43,965 bases of DNA. It comes from JAYGED01 sp046582565 (lineage in GTDB: Bacteria; Pseudomonadota; Alphaproteobacteria; JAAXGF01). Shown here one piece after another: positions 7,379-15,385 of the stretch. Numbering within the stretch: position 1 is the first letter of the stretch; each line of letters opens with the position of its first letter. The stretch is from NCBI GenBank assembly GCA_046582565.1, contig JAYGED010000099.1:1-43965 (forward strand). Reading direction: 5' to 3'. A program made the translations under genes and the position numbers. The notes under the pieces were generated by a model. It saw only the letters and a program-made list of their open reading frames with translations. It ran no database searches and had not been told where the DNA came from.

Positions 7379-8389
7379 TTAGTAGGTCGACTTCGGTTCG
7401 TCGTCGATGATCTCGACGACAAGCTTACCGGACATGATGTCAGCGGTCATGGCGGTGACCTTGGCCTTGGCGTCGGCCGGGATCTTGCCGTCGAACTCAT
7501 AATAGGGCGCCAGGCTGGTGCCGCCCTTCTGCATCATGGTCCATTCCTTGTAGTTGGCGGCCTTGAAGGTGCCCGCCTTGACCTCGGCGATGGCGTTGTC
7601 GATGGCAGCGCCCATATCCCACAGGGCGGAGGTGACGACCACGTTCGTGCCGTTCTCTTCCTTGTTCATGTCGTTGACGTTACCGAAGGCGAGAATACCC
7701 TTCTCGCGGGCCGCGTCGACCACTCCGGCGCGCTCCGCATAGAGCACATCGACACCGGTTTCGACCTGGGCGTAGGCCGCTTCCTTGGCCTTCGGCGGAT
7801 CGTACCAGGAGCCGATGAAGTTGACCTTGAACTGGACGTCGGCGTTGACCGAGCGGGCGCCGTTCATGAAGGAATGGAACAGGCGGTTGACCTCGCCGAT
7901 GGGATAGCCACCGACCATGCCGATCTTATTGCTCTTGGTCATGGAGCCCGCGAGAATGCCCATGAGATAGGTCGATTCATGGATGTAATTGTCGAATACC
8001 GCGAAATTGCTGCCATGGGGCTCGAACGGATCGCCCATCAGGAAGGCAACGCCGGGATAATCATCGGCCACCTTGCGCGCCTCGCGGCTAATCCCGAAGG
8101 CCTCGCCGACGATCAGGGCGACGCCGCCCTCGGCATATTCGCGCAGCACGCGGATATAATCGGTGTTGGCGACTTTTTCGGAGAATACATACTCGATGTC
8201 GCCACGGCCCTCGGCGGCGACCAGGGCGAGATGCAGCCGGGCGTCCCATTTCTGCTGGATCGGCTGGGTGTAGATGCCGGCGACCTTGATCTTGGCGGCG
8301 TCCGCCGTGGTCGTCCAAACCATCGCGCCGATAATCAGGGCGACGACGGTCAGTCCCTTAGCGGCCAGTCCTTTAGTAATGAATTTCAT
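7379..8389 (-). CDS. BMP-family substrate-binding protein of the ABC importer
   Basis: 336 residues from the ATG at 8389. That ATG is preferred over an upstream in-frame start because GGAGGAAG lies directly before it and the Sec signal peptide (MKFITKGLAAKG..., cleavage near TADAA-K) begins there. The mature part is a BMP/PnrA-like periplasmic binding protein (KIKVAGIYTQPIQQKWD, LVAAEG, SNKIGMVGGYPIGEVNR, FNVND-type hinge). There is no lipobox Cys, so it should be soluble in the periplasm. The family binds nucleosides and related compounds; a Trp/Gln-rich first loop (QPIQQKWD) differs from classic PnrA. It is the first transport gene after preA with a 71-bp gap. The ligand is probably a pyrimidine base or nucleoside, by context. 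Confidence 0.9.
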   Translation of the reverse strand: MKFITKGLAAKGLTVVALIIGAMVWTTTADAAKIKVAGIYTQPIQQKWDARLHLALVAAEGRGDIEYVFSEKVANTDYIRVLREYAEGGVALIVGEAFGISREARKVADDYPGVAFLMGDPFEPHGSNFAVFDNYIHESTYLMGILAGSMTKSNKIGMVGGYPIGEVNRLFHSFMNGARSVNADVQFKVNFIGSWYDPPKAKEAAYAQVETGVDVLYAERAGVVDAAREKGILAFGNVNDMNKEENGTNVVVTSALWDMGAAIDNAIAEVKAGTFKAANYKEWTMMQKGGTSLAPYYEFDGKIPADAKAKVTAMTADIMSGKLVVEIIDDEPKSTY

Positions 8390-8460
8390 TGGTCTTCCTC
8401 CACTGTATAAATTTAGTTTGTTGGATAATTGGTAGCACGTTTCCCCCCGCTTGCTCACCG

Positions 8461-9786
8461 TCATTCCGCGCCAGCGGCGGGATTTTTGGCGGCAACGGCT
8501 CCGGGATTATTGGGATGGGTCGTCCAGTTGGCGTAGGACCCATCGATCGGCCGCTTGGTGCGCGGATCGACGCCCTCGGTCATGGCGACCAGGGAGATGC
8601 AATCCTCGATTGGGCAGACCGAGACGCAGAGATTACAGCCGACGCATTCCGCATCGACAACGTCGAAACGGCGCTCGCCGTTGCGGCTCGCCGTGATCGC
8701 CTGATGGGAGGTATCCTCGCAGACGATATAGCAGCGGCCGCATTTGATGCAGAGATCCTGATCGATGCTGGCTTTCACCACATGGTTCAGGTTGAGATAT
8801 TGCCAGTCGGTGACATTGGGCACGGCAAGGCCGACAAAATCGTCGAGCCGGGCGTAGCCCTTGTCGTCCATCCAATCGTTGAGACCCGAGATCATGTCCT
8901 CGACCACGCGAAAGCCATAGACCATGGCGGCGGTGCAGACCTGCACATTGCCGGCGCCGAGCGCCATGAATTCGACCGCATCGCGCCAGTTGGTGACGCC
9001 TCCGATGCCCGATATGGGGAACCCCTGGGTCTCGGCGTCGCGGGCGATTTCGGAGACCATGCTAAGCGCGATGGGCTTGACCGCCTCGCCGCAATAGCCG
9101 CCATGGGTGCCCTTGCCGTCGGTATGGGGATTGGGCGCCATGGCCTCGAGATCGACGCCGACGATGGAATTTATGGTGTTAATCAGCGACACCGCATCGG
9201 CCCCGTTCTGCTTGGCGGCACGGGCCGGCTGGCGCACATCGGTGATGTTGGGGGTGAGCTTAACGATCACCGGCATGCGGCTGTGTTGCTTGCACCAGCC
9301 GGCGACCATGCCGACATATTCAGGCACCTGGCCGACCGCCGCCCCCATGCCGCGCTCGGACATGCCGTGGGGACAGCCGAAATTCAGCTCGATGCCGTCG
9401 CAGCCGGTATCCTCGATTAGGGGCAGGATTTTCTCCCAGGAAGCTTCCTCGCAAGGCACCATGATCGACACCACCACGGCGCGGTCCGGCCAGTTGCGCT
9501 TGACCTGCTTGATCTCGCGTAAATTGATGTCGAGCGGCCGGTCGGTGATCAGCTCGATATTGTTGAAGCCGATGACCCGGCGGTCGCCGGCATGGATCGC
9601 CCCGTAGCGCGGCCCGTTGACATTGACGATAGGCGGGTCCTCGCCGAGGGTCTTCCAGACCACGCCGCCCCAGCCCGCCTTGAAGGCGCGCACCACGTTA
9701 TATTCCTTGTCGGCCGGCGGCGCCGAGGCGAGCCAGAAAGGGTTGGGCGATTTGATGCCGATGAAATCGTTGCGGATGTCAGCCAT
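8461..9786 (-). CDS. preA: NAD-dependent dihydropyrimidine dehydrogenase, catalytic subunit PreA
   Basis: 441 residues. It reduces uracil and thymine to the 5,6-dihydro forms, taking electrons through PreT. The N-terminal two thirds is a dihydroorotate-dehydrogenase-like FMN barrel with the active-site loop ELNFGCPHGMSERGMG, whose Cys matches the catalytic Cys of mammalian DPD (the preceding residue is Gly rather than the mammalian Ser). The C-terminus carries two 4Fe-4S motifs, CIKCGRCYIVCED and CVGCNLCVSVCPIEDC. The gene begins 3 bp after the preT stop. This gene is the functional anchor of the locus as pyrimidine catabolic. Confidence 0.95.
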   Translation of the reverse strand: MADIRNDFIGIKSPNPFWLASAPPADKEYNVVRAFKAGWGGVVWKTLGEDPPIVNVNGPRYGAIHAGDRRVIGFNNIELITDRPLDINLREIKQVKRNWPDRAVVVSIMVPCEEASWEKILPLIEDTGCDGIELNFGCPHGMSERGMGAAVGQVPEYVGMVAGWCKQHSRMPVIVKLTPNITDVRQPARAAKQNGADAVSLINTINSIVGVDLEAMAPNPHTDGKGTHGGYCGEAVKPIALSMVSEIARDAETQGFPISGIGGVTNWRDAVEFMALGAGNVQVCTAAMVYGFRVVEDMISGLNDWMDDKGYARLDDFVGLAVPNVTDWQYLNLNHVVKASIDQDLCIKCGRCYIVCEDTSHQAITASRNGERRFDVVDAECVGCNLCVSVCPIEDCISLVAMTEGVDPRTKRPIDGSYANWTTHPNNPGAVAAKNPAAGAE

Positions 9787-9789
9787 GTC

Positions 9790-11136
9790 TCACTCTCCCC
9801 TCAAATGCTCATCCATGGAAGTGGCGGCGATCTTGCCGTCCTCCACGGCGGCGACGGTTAGGTCCTGGCCGCCGGCTATGCAATCGCCGCCGGCCCACAC
9901 CCTGGTCATGGAGGTGCGGCGCGCCTCGTCAACGGCGATGCGTCCACCGTCCAGGGTCAGGCCGCAGGCCCCATCGGGCGCGTATTTCTGGCCGATCGCC
10001 TTGAACAGCATGTCGGCGTCGACGACGAATTTCTCACCGGTGCCTTGGAGGCGTCCATCGCCGTCGGTTTTGGTATATTCGAATTCGACGGCGGCGATCT
10101 CGTCCGCCTCGCCGATCAGGCGATGGGGCTGGGCGTTGCAGATGATCTTGACCCCGTCGATCTTCGCCACATCCTGCTCGTAGCGGCTGGCGGCCATGCG
10201 CTCGACGCCCCGGCGATAGATCAGGGTGACATTCTCAGCCCCCAGGCGTTTGCTCTGATCGGCGATATCGATGGCCGTCATGCCACCGCCGATAACCACC
10301 ACATTGCGGCCGACTTCGAGGCTCGACAGCTCGTCGGCCTGGCGCAGCTCGGCGATATAGTCGACCGCGTCGCCGACGCCTTCGAAATCTTCGCCCTGTA
10401 GGGCCAGGCCGTTGACAGCGGCCATGCCCATGGCGAGAAACACCGCATCGTGATCCGCAACGAGCTGCTCCAGGGTCACATCCAGGCTCAAATGCTTGCA
10501 ATAATTAATGGTGATGCCGCCGATGGCGAGAATGTAATCCACCTCGGCCTGGGCGAAGCCGTTGACCGTTTTATAGGCGGCGATGCCGTATTCATTGAGA
10601 CCGCCGGGCTTCGGCTTGGCCTCGAAGATGGTCACCTTATGGCCCAACAGCGCCAGGCGATGGGCGCAGGATAGCCCCGCCGGCCCGGCGCCGACGATGG
10701 CGATATGTTTTCCCGTGGGCTCGGCGCGGGTGAAGACCTGACGGTTAGCGTCGATCAGGCCGTCGGTGGCGTAGCGTTGCAGCAGGCCGATCTTGACCGG
10801 CTTGGTCTCGGCGCTGTTGCGCACGCAGGCTTCCTCGCAAAGCTGCTCGGTCGGGCAGACCCGCGCGCACATGCCGCCCATGATGTTCTGTTTGAATATG
10901 GTCTCGCCCGAACCCAGCCGGTTGCCGGTGGCGATCTGGCGGATGAACTGGGGAATGTCGATGGCGGTCGGGCAGGCCACGATGCAGGGCGCATCGTGGC
11001 AGAAGTAGCAGCGGTCGGCCTCGACCTCGGCCTGATGGGCGTTCAGCGGCGGATGAATATCGGCGAAATTGGCTGCGTAGTCCGCCCCCGATAGCCGACC
11101 GGTGGCGATATTTCTGCTGCGCTGATCCCCTGACAT
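9790..11136 (-). CDS. preT: Dihydropyrimidine dehydrogenase, NAD(P)/FAD subunit PreT
   Basis: 448 residues from ATG 11136, which has GGGAG 8 bp upstream; a TTG 30 bp earlier would run into the operator. It passes electrons from NAD(P)H through FAD and Fe-S centres to PreA. N-terminal cysteine motifs CYFCHDAPCIVACPTAIDIP and CARVCPTEQLCEEAC bind Fe-S clusters. Dinucleotide motifs follow at IVGAGPAGLSCA and VVIGGGMTAIDIA, then VWAGGDC near the end. It resembles GltD, also present in the window at 34244, but adjacency to preA settles the role. First gene of the minus-strand operon, preceded by two RutR-like boxes. Confidence 0.93.
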   Translation of the reverse strand: MSGDQRSRNIATGRLSGADYAANFADIHPPLNAHQAEVEADRCYFCHDAPCIVACPTAIDIPQFIRQIATGNRLGSGETIFKQNIMGGMCARVCPTEQLCEEACVRNSAETKPVKIGLLQRYATDGLIDANRQVFTRAEPTGKHIAIVGAGPAGLSCAHRLALLGHKVTIFEAKPKPGGLNEYGIAAYKTVNGFAQAEVDYILAIGGITINYCKHLSLDVTLEQLVADHDAVFLAMGMAAVNGLALQGEDFEGVGDAVDYIAELRQADELSSLEVGRNVVVIGGGMTAIDIADQSKRLGAENVTLIYRRGVERMAASRYEQDVAKIDGVKIICNAQPHRLIGEADEIAAVEFEYTKTDGDGRLQGTGEKFVVDADMLFKAIGQKYAPDGACGLTLDGGRIAVDEARRTSMTRVWAGGDCIAGGQDLTVAAVEDGKIAATSMDEHLRGE

Positions 11137-11169
11137 GTCCCCACTCCCAGTTGGTATTGCCGTCAAGTA

Positions 11170-11204
11170 TTGATCACTTGATCAAAGTTTTATCAACTGG
11201 TCAA
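11170..11204 (-). promoter_or_regulatory. Two RutR-like operator boxes upstream of preT
   Basis: TTGATCACTTGATCAA (11170-11185) is a 16-bp sequence symmetric in its outer bases, and TTTATCAACTGGTCAA (11189-11204) has one half site, TGGTCAA, identical to the RutR consensus. They lie 34-68 bp ahead of the preT ATG and directly after the cupin stop codon. The minus strand across them reads TTGACC and TTGATC, so the boxes would overlap promoter -35 elements. Same box design as at 919-967. Confidence 0.7.
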
Positions 11205-11212
11205 GAAATTAT

Positions 11213-11563
11213 TTACGGCACCCTCACCTGAATAATCAGCAGATCGATATCCTCGCCGGAATCATTGACCAGACCGTGCTCGCCCCCCGGCGGGTTGAGC
11301 ATCATATCGCCCTCCGCCACGGAGAAGCTTTCGCCGTTCATGGTCATGACGCCACGGCCCTTGAGGACGATGTAGAGTTCTTCGTTGTCGCCGTGGCGAT
11401 GGGTGCCGACGGTCGATCCTGGGGGTAGCAGCAACCGGTCGACGAAATCCCAGTTGCCGCGAAAATCGTCACGCGACCAAATTTCCGCAAGCCCGACCGA
11501 CCCTTCGCCGTCATGAATACCAACGCGAGGTTCCAGCGGCGTGGTGAGGAAATTTCTTTTCAT
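11213..11563 (-). CDS. Small cupin-domain protein
   Basis: 116 residues forming one cupin barrel. The first metal motif is TVGTHRHGDNEELYIVLKGRG (two His, then Glu-Glu) and the second is NPPGGEHGL with the conserved His. A bound metal is therefore likely. The family covers sugar isomerases, oxygenases and metabolite sensors, and nothing here identifies the substrate. It is codirectional with and upstream of preT, but the RutR-like boxes lie between them, so it is probably a separate unit. Function unknown. Confidence 0.8.
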   Translation of the reverse strand: MKRNFLTTPLEPRVGIHDGEGSVGLAEIWSRDDFRGNWDFVDRLLLPPGSTVGTHRHGDNEELYIVLKGRGVMTMNGESFSVAEGDMMLNPPGGEHGLVNDSGEDIDLLIIQVRVP

Positions 11564-11598
11564 AGCGCTCTCAAAATCCTTATGCCATTGCTTAAGAC

Positions 11599-13389
11599 TT
11601 AGCCATTCTCCGCTTCCTCGCGCCGCATCTCAAGGGTGAGCCATTCCTCCTCGGCGGCAGCGAGGTCGTTCTCGGCGGCATCCAACGCGCTCGATTTGGC
11701 GGCGAAGGCGGCGGGATCGCGGCCATAGAGATCGGCATCGTTGAGGCTCTCGCGGAGCTCAATGATCTGCTCTTGCAGCGCCGCCATGCGCGAGCCGGCG
11801 GCTTCGAGGCTGTGCTTGTCCTTGAAGGAAAACTTGCGGCCCGGGCGGGGCCTTGCCTGCTTGCTCTTCACCTTGGCGGCTTTTTCAGGCGGCGGTTCCA
11901 GCGCCCCGCGCTGGCCGATCATATCGCTGTAGCCGCCGGCGTATTCGCCCCAGCGGCCATCGCCTTCGGCCGCGATCACCACGGTGGCTACCCGGTCGAG
12001 GAAGTCGCGGTCGTGGCTGACCATGATCAGCGTGCCGGAATATTCGCTCAGCATTTCCTGCAACAGATCGAGGGTTTCGAGATCAAGATCGTTGGTCGGC
12101 TCGTCGAGAACCATCAGGTTCGACGGCCGCGCCAGGGCGCGGGCCAGCATCAGCCGGCCACGCTCGCCGCCCGACAGCGCACTGATCGGCGTGCGCGCCT
12201 GATCCGAGGTGAACAGGAAATCCTTCATATAGCCGATGACGTGGCGCGGCTTGCCCTCGACCATGACCGTATCGCCTTTGCCGCCGGTCAGGGCCTCGGT
12301 CAGGGTCCATGCCGGATCGAGGCTTTCGCGGCGCTGATCCAGGGTCACCATGTCAAGATTAGCGCCCAGGCGGATACTCCCGGTATCCGGGGCAAGCTGG
12401 CCGGTCAGCAAATTCAGCAGGGTGGTCTTGCCGGCGCCGTTGGGGCCGACGATACCGATGCGGCTGCCGCGCTTGATGCGCAGCGAAAAATCCGCCACCA
12501 CTGCCCGGCCATCGTAGGATTTGCCGATTTCTTCCGCTTCGGCGATCAGCTTGCCGGACAGTGCGCCCTGGCTCTGGGCCAGCTTGACCGAGCCGAGAGC
12601 CGGCCGCTGGTCGCTGCGCTGCTGGCGCAGGACCTTGAGCGCCCGCAAGCGCCCCTGGTTGCGCTTTCGGCGCGCGGCGACGCCATAGCGCAGCCAATCG
12701 TTTTCCCGGGCAATCTTGCGCTTCAGTTTGTGACGATTCAGGACCTCGGCCTCGAGCTGTTCATCGCGCCAGGCCTCGAAATGGGCAAAACCCTTGTCTA
12801 GGCGACGGATTTCGCCGCGATCAAGCCACAGGGTGGCGGTGCTGAGATTTTCCAGGAAGCGCCGGTCATGGCTGATCAGCACCAGGGCGCAGCGCAAAGA
12901 TTGCAGCACCGTCTCGAGCCATTCGATGGCCGGCAGGTCGAGATGGTTGGTCGGCTCGTCGAGCAATAGAATGTCGGGCTTCGGCGCCAGGGCCCGGGCC
13001 AGGGCGGCGCGCTGGGCCTCACCACCGGACAGGGTTTGCGGCGCCTCATCGCCGGTCAGGCCGAGCCGGCCGAGCAGCGCCCGGGCGGGATGGGGGTCGC
13101 CATCGTCATCCATACCCGCTTCCACATAGTCCAGCACCGATGAGAACCCAGCTAAATCCGGCTCCTGAGGCAGATAGCGCAAGGCGGCGCCGGGGTGGAT
13201 AAAACGGCTTCCCCGGTCGGGATCGAGGAATCCGGCGGCGATCTTGAGTAAGGTCGACTTGCCCGAACCGTTACGCCCCACCAGGCACAGCCGATCCCCC
13301 GGCGAGACCACAAGCTCGGCCGCCTCAAGCAAGGCGGCGCCGCCGAAGCTGAGGTCGATGTCTTGCAGAGTCAGAAGGGGTGGCGCCAT
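11599..13389 (-). CDS. uup: ABC-F family ATPase, Uup type
   Basis: 596 residues from ATG 13389, chosen because the conserved start MAPPLLTLQDIDLSFGG begins there; an upstream TTG would add 15 atypical residues. Two soluble ABC domains are present with no membrane segments: Walker A GRNGSGKST and GPNGAGKTT, signatures LSGGEAQRAALARAL and LSGGERGRLMLARAL, and DEPTNHLDLPAIEWLE / DEPTNDLDLETLD. The charged linker (WRDEQLEAEVLNRHKLKRKI) and C-terminal coiled coil (about residues 510-596) fit Uup, a ribosome- and branched-DNA-associated ABC-F protein, not a transporter. Stands alone. Confidence 0.9.
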   Translation of the reverse strand: MAPPLLTLQDIDLSFGGAALLEAAELVVSPGDRLCLVGRNGSGKSTLLKIAAGFLDPDRGSRFIHPGAALRYLPQEPDLAGFSSVLDYVEAGMDDDGDPHPARALLGRLGLTGDEAPQTLSGGEAQRAALARALAPKPDILLLDEPTNHLDLPAIEWLETVLQSLRCALVLISHDRRFLENLSTATLWLDRGEIRRLDKGFAHFEAWRDEQLEAEVLNRHKLKRKIARENDWLRYGVAARRKRNQGRLRALKVLRQQRSDQRPALGSVKLAQSQGALSGKLIAEAEEIGKSYDGRAVVADFSLRIKRGSRIGIVGPNGAGKTTLLNLLTGQLAPDTGSIRLGANLDMVTLDQRRESLDPAWTLTEALTGGKGDTVMVEGKPRHVIGYMKDFLFTSDQARTPISALSGGERGRLMLARALARPSNLMVLDEPTNDLDLETLDLLQEMLSEYSGTLIMVSHDRDFLDRVATVVIAAEGDGRWGEYAGGYSDMIGQRGALEPPPEKAAKVKSKQARPRPGRKFSFKDKHSLEAAGSRMAALQEQIIELRESLNDADLYGRDPAAFAAKSSALDAAENDLAAAEEEWLTLEMRREEAENG

Positions 13390-13518
13390 GGCGGGAACAA
13401 TAAATACTACGGGATCATTTGGGACCAGCCCCAATTACTAAACAGGGTTCACCAATCCACCGTGACGTCTGCCTACTGCCGCTTTCCGGTCATGCAAGGC
13501 GACGCCGCGTAACCGTCA

Positions 13519-13803
13519 TTATGCGCCCTTATTAAAGATCGGTGTCCAGCGATAGTGAAGGAGACTTTCCCGAAGGCTTTCAAACGGGTCGCTAGCAGGG
13601 GCAAGAGTGTTCCTGTCCGTGTGCTCCTGTACGCGCTGCGTGCCGCGAATGTATATGGTGAACTGGCCCGAGACGTCCTGCTGGGCATAGGTCACGCCGG
13701 TCGCCTGATAGTGAAACGGCTCGGATCCTGCAAAATCTCGGGATCCTGCGTCCGAGGGGGCAAGGCCAAGCGCGATAACGCCGAGCAACCATAAGCCACT
13801 CAT
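13519..13803 (-). CDS. Hypothetical small exported protein
   Basis: 94 residues from ATG 13803. The N-terminus (MSGLWLLGVIALGLAPSDAG) looks like a Sec signal peptide with cleavage after SDA, followed by a polar domain (QATGVTYAQQDVSGQFTIYIRG). I recognise no family. The ribosome site is weak, and the frame could be fortuitous, although the signal peptide and absence of a competing gene favour a real gene. It lies between uup and a gene-poor stretch. Confidence 0.4.
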   Translation of the reverse strand: MSGLWLLGVIALGLAPSDAGSRDFAGSEPFHYQATGVTYAQQDVSGQFTIYIRGTQRVQEHTDRNTLAPASDPFESLRESLLHYRWTPIFNKGA

Positions 13804-14198
13804 GGAGCTGAAGATGGCCAATGTGGAGCGAAGCTGTTAGTCTAACCCATTCTTAAACATTTGTTTCCCCTCGATTATATGAAAATTCTGTATGAACTTC
13901 TCCAACTTAACTAACGCCATATTAATCCTTGACGGTCATGCCAGCTATGACCGCCGTCATACATGGTTAATTTTCTTTGAGGGCCGGCACGTAAGCAGAA
14001 CAGGCCGAATTCCGGAACTCCCCGATTGGCCCGTCGGTAAGGCTTGGATGGGAGGCAGTTCACTTGGCGGGGAAATGCTATTATGATTTCCTGAGTTGAG
14101 AAGAATATGGGAAATAACGGGGTTAAGCGTTTGACGGCGCTGGCCCCTTGGCCTTGAATGACGATCGTACACCCGTTGCCTGAAAGAGGATGCCGGCC
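13804..14198. other. Gene-poor interval
   Basis: No convincing gene in about 395 bp. Short open frames exist on both strands but lack ribosome sites and protein-like composition. The AT-rich part (13850-13930) probably holds the promoter of the minus-strand small gene. CGGTCAT/ATGACCG at 13933-13953 is a 7-bp stem with a 7-nt loop of unknown role. Confidence 0.5.
14131..14159 (+). promoter_or_regulatory. Possible promoter of the small exported-protein gene
   Basis: TTGACG at 14131-14136 and TTGAAT at 14154-14159 are 17 bp apart and end 39 bp before the ATG at 14199. The -35 is good, the -10 weak. Consensus match only. Confidence 0.35.
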
Positions 14199-14450
14199 AT
14201 GATGAAATTTGTAATGACAGCGATGTTCGTTGTTGTACTGTCGGGATTTTCAGTGCCCGCCTCGGCCGGCGAGGATCAATGCGAGTGCACCGCGCGCCAC
14301 CTGGACAAGATCAAGATGCGCGAATACCTGGCAACCATGAAGGCTGAGAAAGCGGCCGAGGAGGCCGCCGGGCTGGAAGCAGAGAGCGCCGGGGATGAAA
14401 CCGACGCGGCGGCAACGGAGTCAGGCAACGAAGACCAGACTGACGGCTGA
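14199..14450 (+). CDS. Hypothetical small secreted acidic protein
   Basis: 83 residues from ATG 14199, placed 9 bp after AAAGAGG; an earlier ATG at 14190 would abut that site. The signal peptide runs MMKFVMTAMFVVVLSG to PASA-G. The short mature part has a CEC pair near its start, one charged helix (DKIKMREYLATMKAEKAAEE) and an Ala/Glu/Asp-rich tail. No family recognised. It would be a periplasmic or secreted polypeptide. The good ribosome site and signal peptide support it as real. Confidence 0.6.
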   Translation: MMKFVMTAMFVVVLSGFSVPASAGEDQCECTARHLDKIKMREYLATMKAEKAAEEAAGLEAESAGDETDAAATESGNEDQTDG

Positions 14451-14506
14451 GCGGCGGCTGATCATACCGGCTCCGAGGTGATGGGAATTCAGCTTCTGGC
14501 TGACGA

Positions 14507-15265
14507 TCAACTCTGTTGTTCAAGGTCTGCAAGCTGTTCGTCAATCACCTCAAGCATTCGGGCGCCATCCATCGTTCCGTAGTGGCCGGGATAGACATGC
14601 TTCACCGGCAACTTGCGCATACGCCGGATACTGGAACAATAGCTTTCAGGGTCAGACGGCGGCCAGGCGGGTCCATGATTGCCGTCGTACAGCATATCAC
14701 TGGTGAACAGGCTACCCGTCGCTGCTTCCCATAGCGCCAGGCCACCGGATGATCGTCCCGGCACATGCAGAACCTGCAATGATCGATCCCCCAGATCAAA
14801 GATATCGCCATCCTCCACGAGCCGCGATGGCGTGGCGGGGATAAATACATAATCTTCAACCCTGTAGCCTTCCCACGGCAAGGACCACAAGGTCGTGTCG
14901 TTCAAGTAAGTACTGACGTCGGCTTGTTCCCTATCGGGAGCGTTCAGAGCAGGCGCATCGATCGGGTGGCAGGCCCGGTCCAGGAAGCTGTTCCAGCCAC
15001 CGGCATGATCATAGTAGCTGTTCAGGGCCACGGCCGTGACCGGCTTTTGGGCAATCGCTTGCACCAAGGGGGCGGGGGGAACGATGCCGCTGCCCGTATC
15101 CACGACGAGATCGCGTTCACTGCCACGAACCAACCAGATATCGCCGACAGCATAGGAATCGATGTGTGACTCCCGCAAGCGAATGATGTCGTTGTCACAG
15201 ACTTCTATGGAAAACCAGACTTCGGCAATCGGTTTCACTGAATCAAGACCCTTCTCAATGGCCAT
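14507..15265 (-). CDS. Metallo-beta-lactamase-fold protein with degenerate metal site
   Basis: 252 residues from ATG 15265, supported by AGGAAATGAG directly upstream; earlier in-frame ATGs exist at 15289 and 15301. The fold is clear: GDIWLVRGSERDLVVDTGSG, then the loop normally HxHxDH, here NSYYDHAGGW, HVPGRSSGG where PGH is usual, FTSDMLYDG, and HVYPGHYG. Asp and His of the first motif, the Asp of SDML and the final His persist, but two His of HxHxDH and the PGH His are replaced (Asn, Tyr, Arg). Binuclear zinc binding is therefore doubtful, although the protein is full length and the frame intact. Lactamase, lactonase or thioesterase functions cannot be assigned. Faces the decayed eutAB remnant divergently. 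Confidence 0.8.
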   Translation of the reverse strand: MAIEKGLDSVKPIAEVWFSIEVCDNDIIRLRESHIDSYAVGDIWLVRGSERDLVVDTGSGIVPPAPLVQAIAQKPVTAVALNSYYDHAGGWNSFLDRACHPIDAPALNAPDREQADVSTYLNDTTLWSLPWEGYRVEDYVFIPATPSRLVEDGDIFDLGDRSLQVLHVPGRSSGGLALWEAATGSLFTSDMLYDGNHGPAWPPSDPESYCSSIRRMRKLPVKHVYPGHYGTMDGARMLEVIDEQLADLEQQS

Positions 15266-15385
15266 CTCATTTCCTGCACATGACTGCATAGCTGCTCTCA
15301 TAGTTCAGGGTATCCAGATCAATAGCATCTTTCGAGCCCTACATCCTTCGAGAACGCGCATTGCTCTTTCGTATTTTGACCTTTG

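Noticed and set aside
6986..8410. A 474-codon plus-strand open frame
   Set aside because: It lies antisense to the ATPase and binding-protein genes, whose products are clearly recognisable; the frame exists because of high GC codon bias and encodes His/Asp/Gly-rich nonsense.
13892..14086. A 64-codon plus-strand frame
   Set aside because: No ribosome site, no signal peptide and no recognisable motif; composition looks random.
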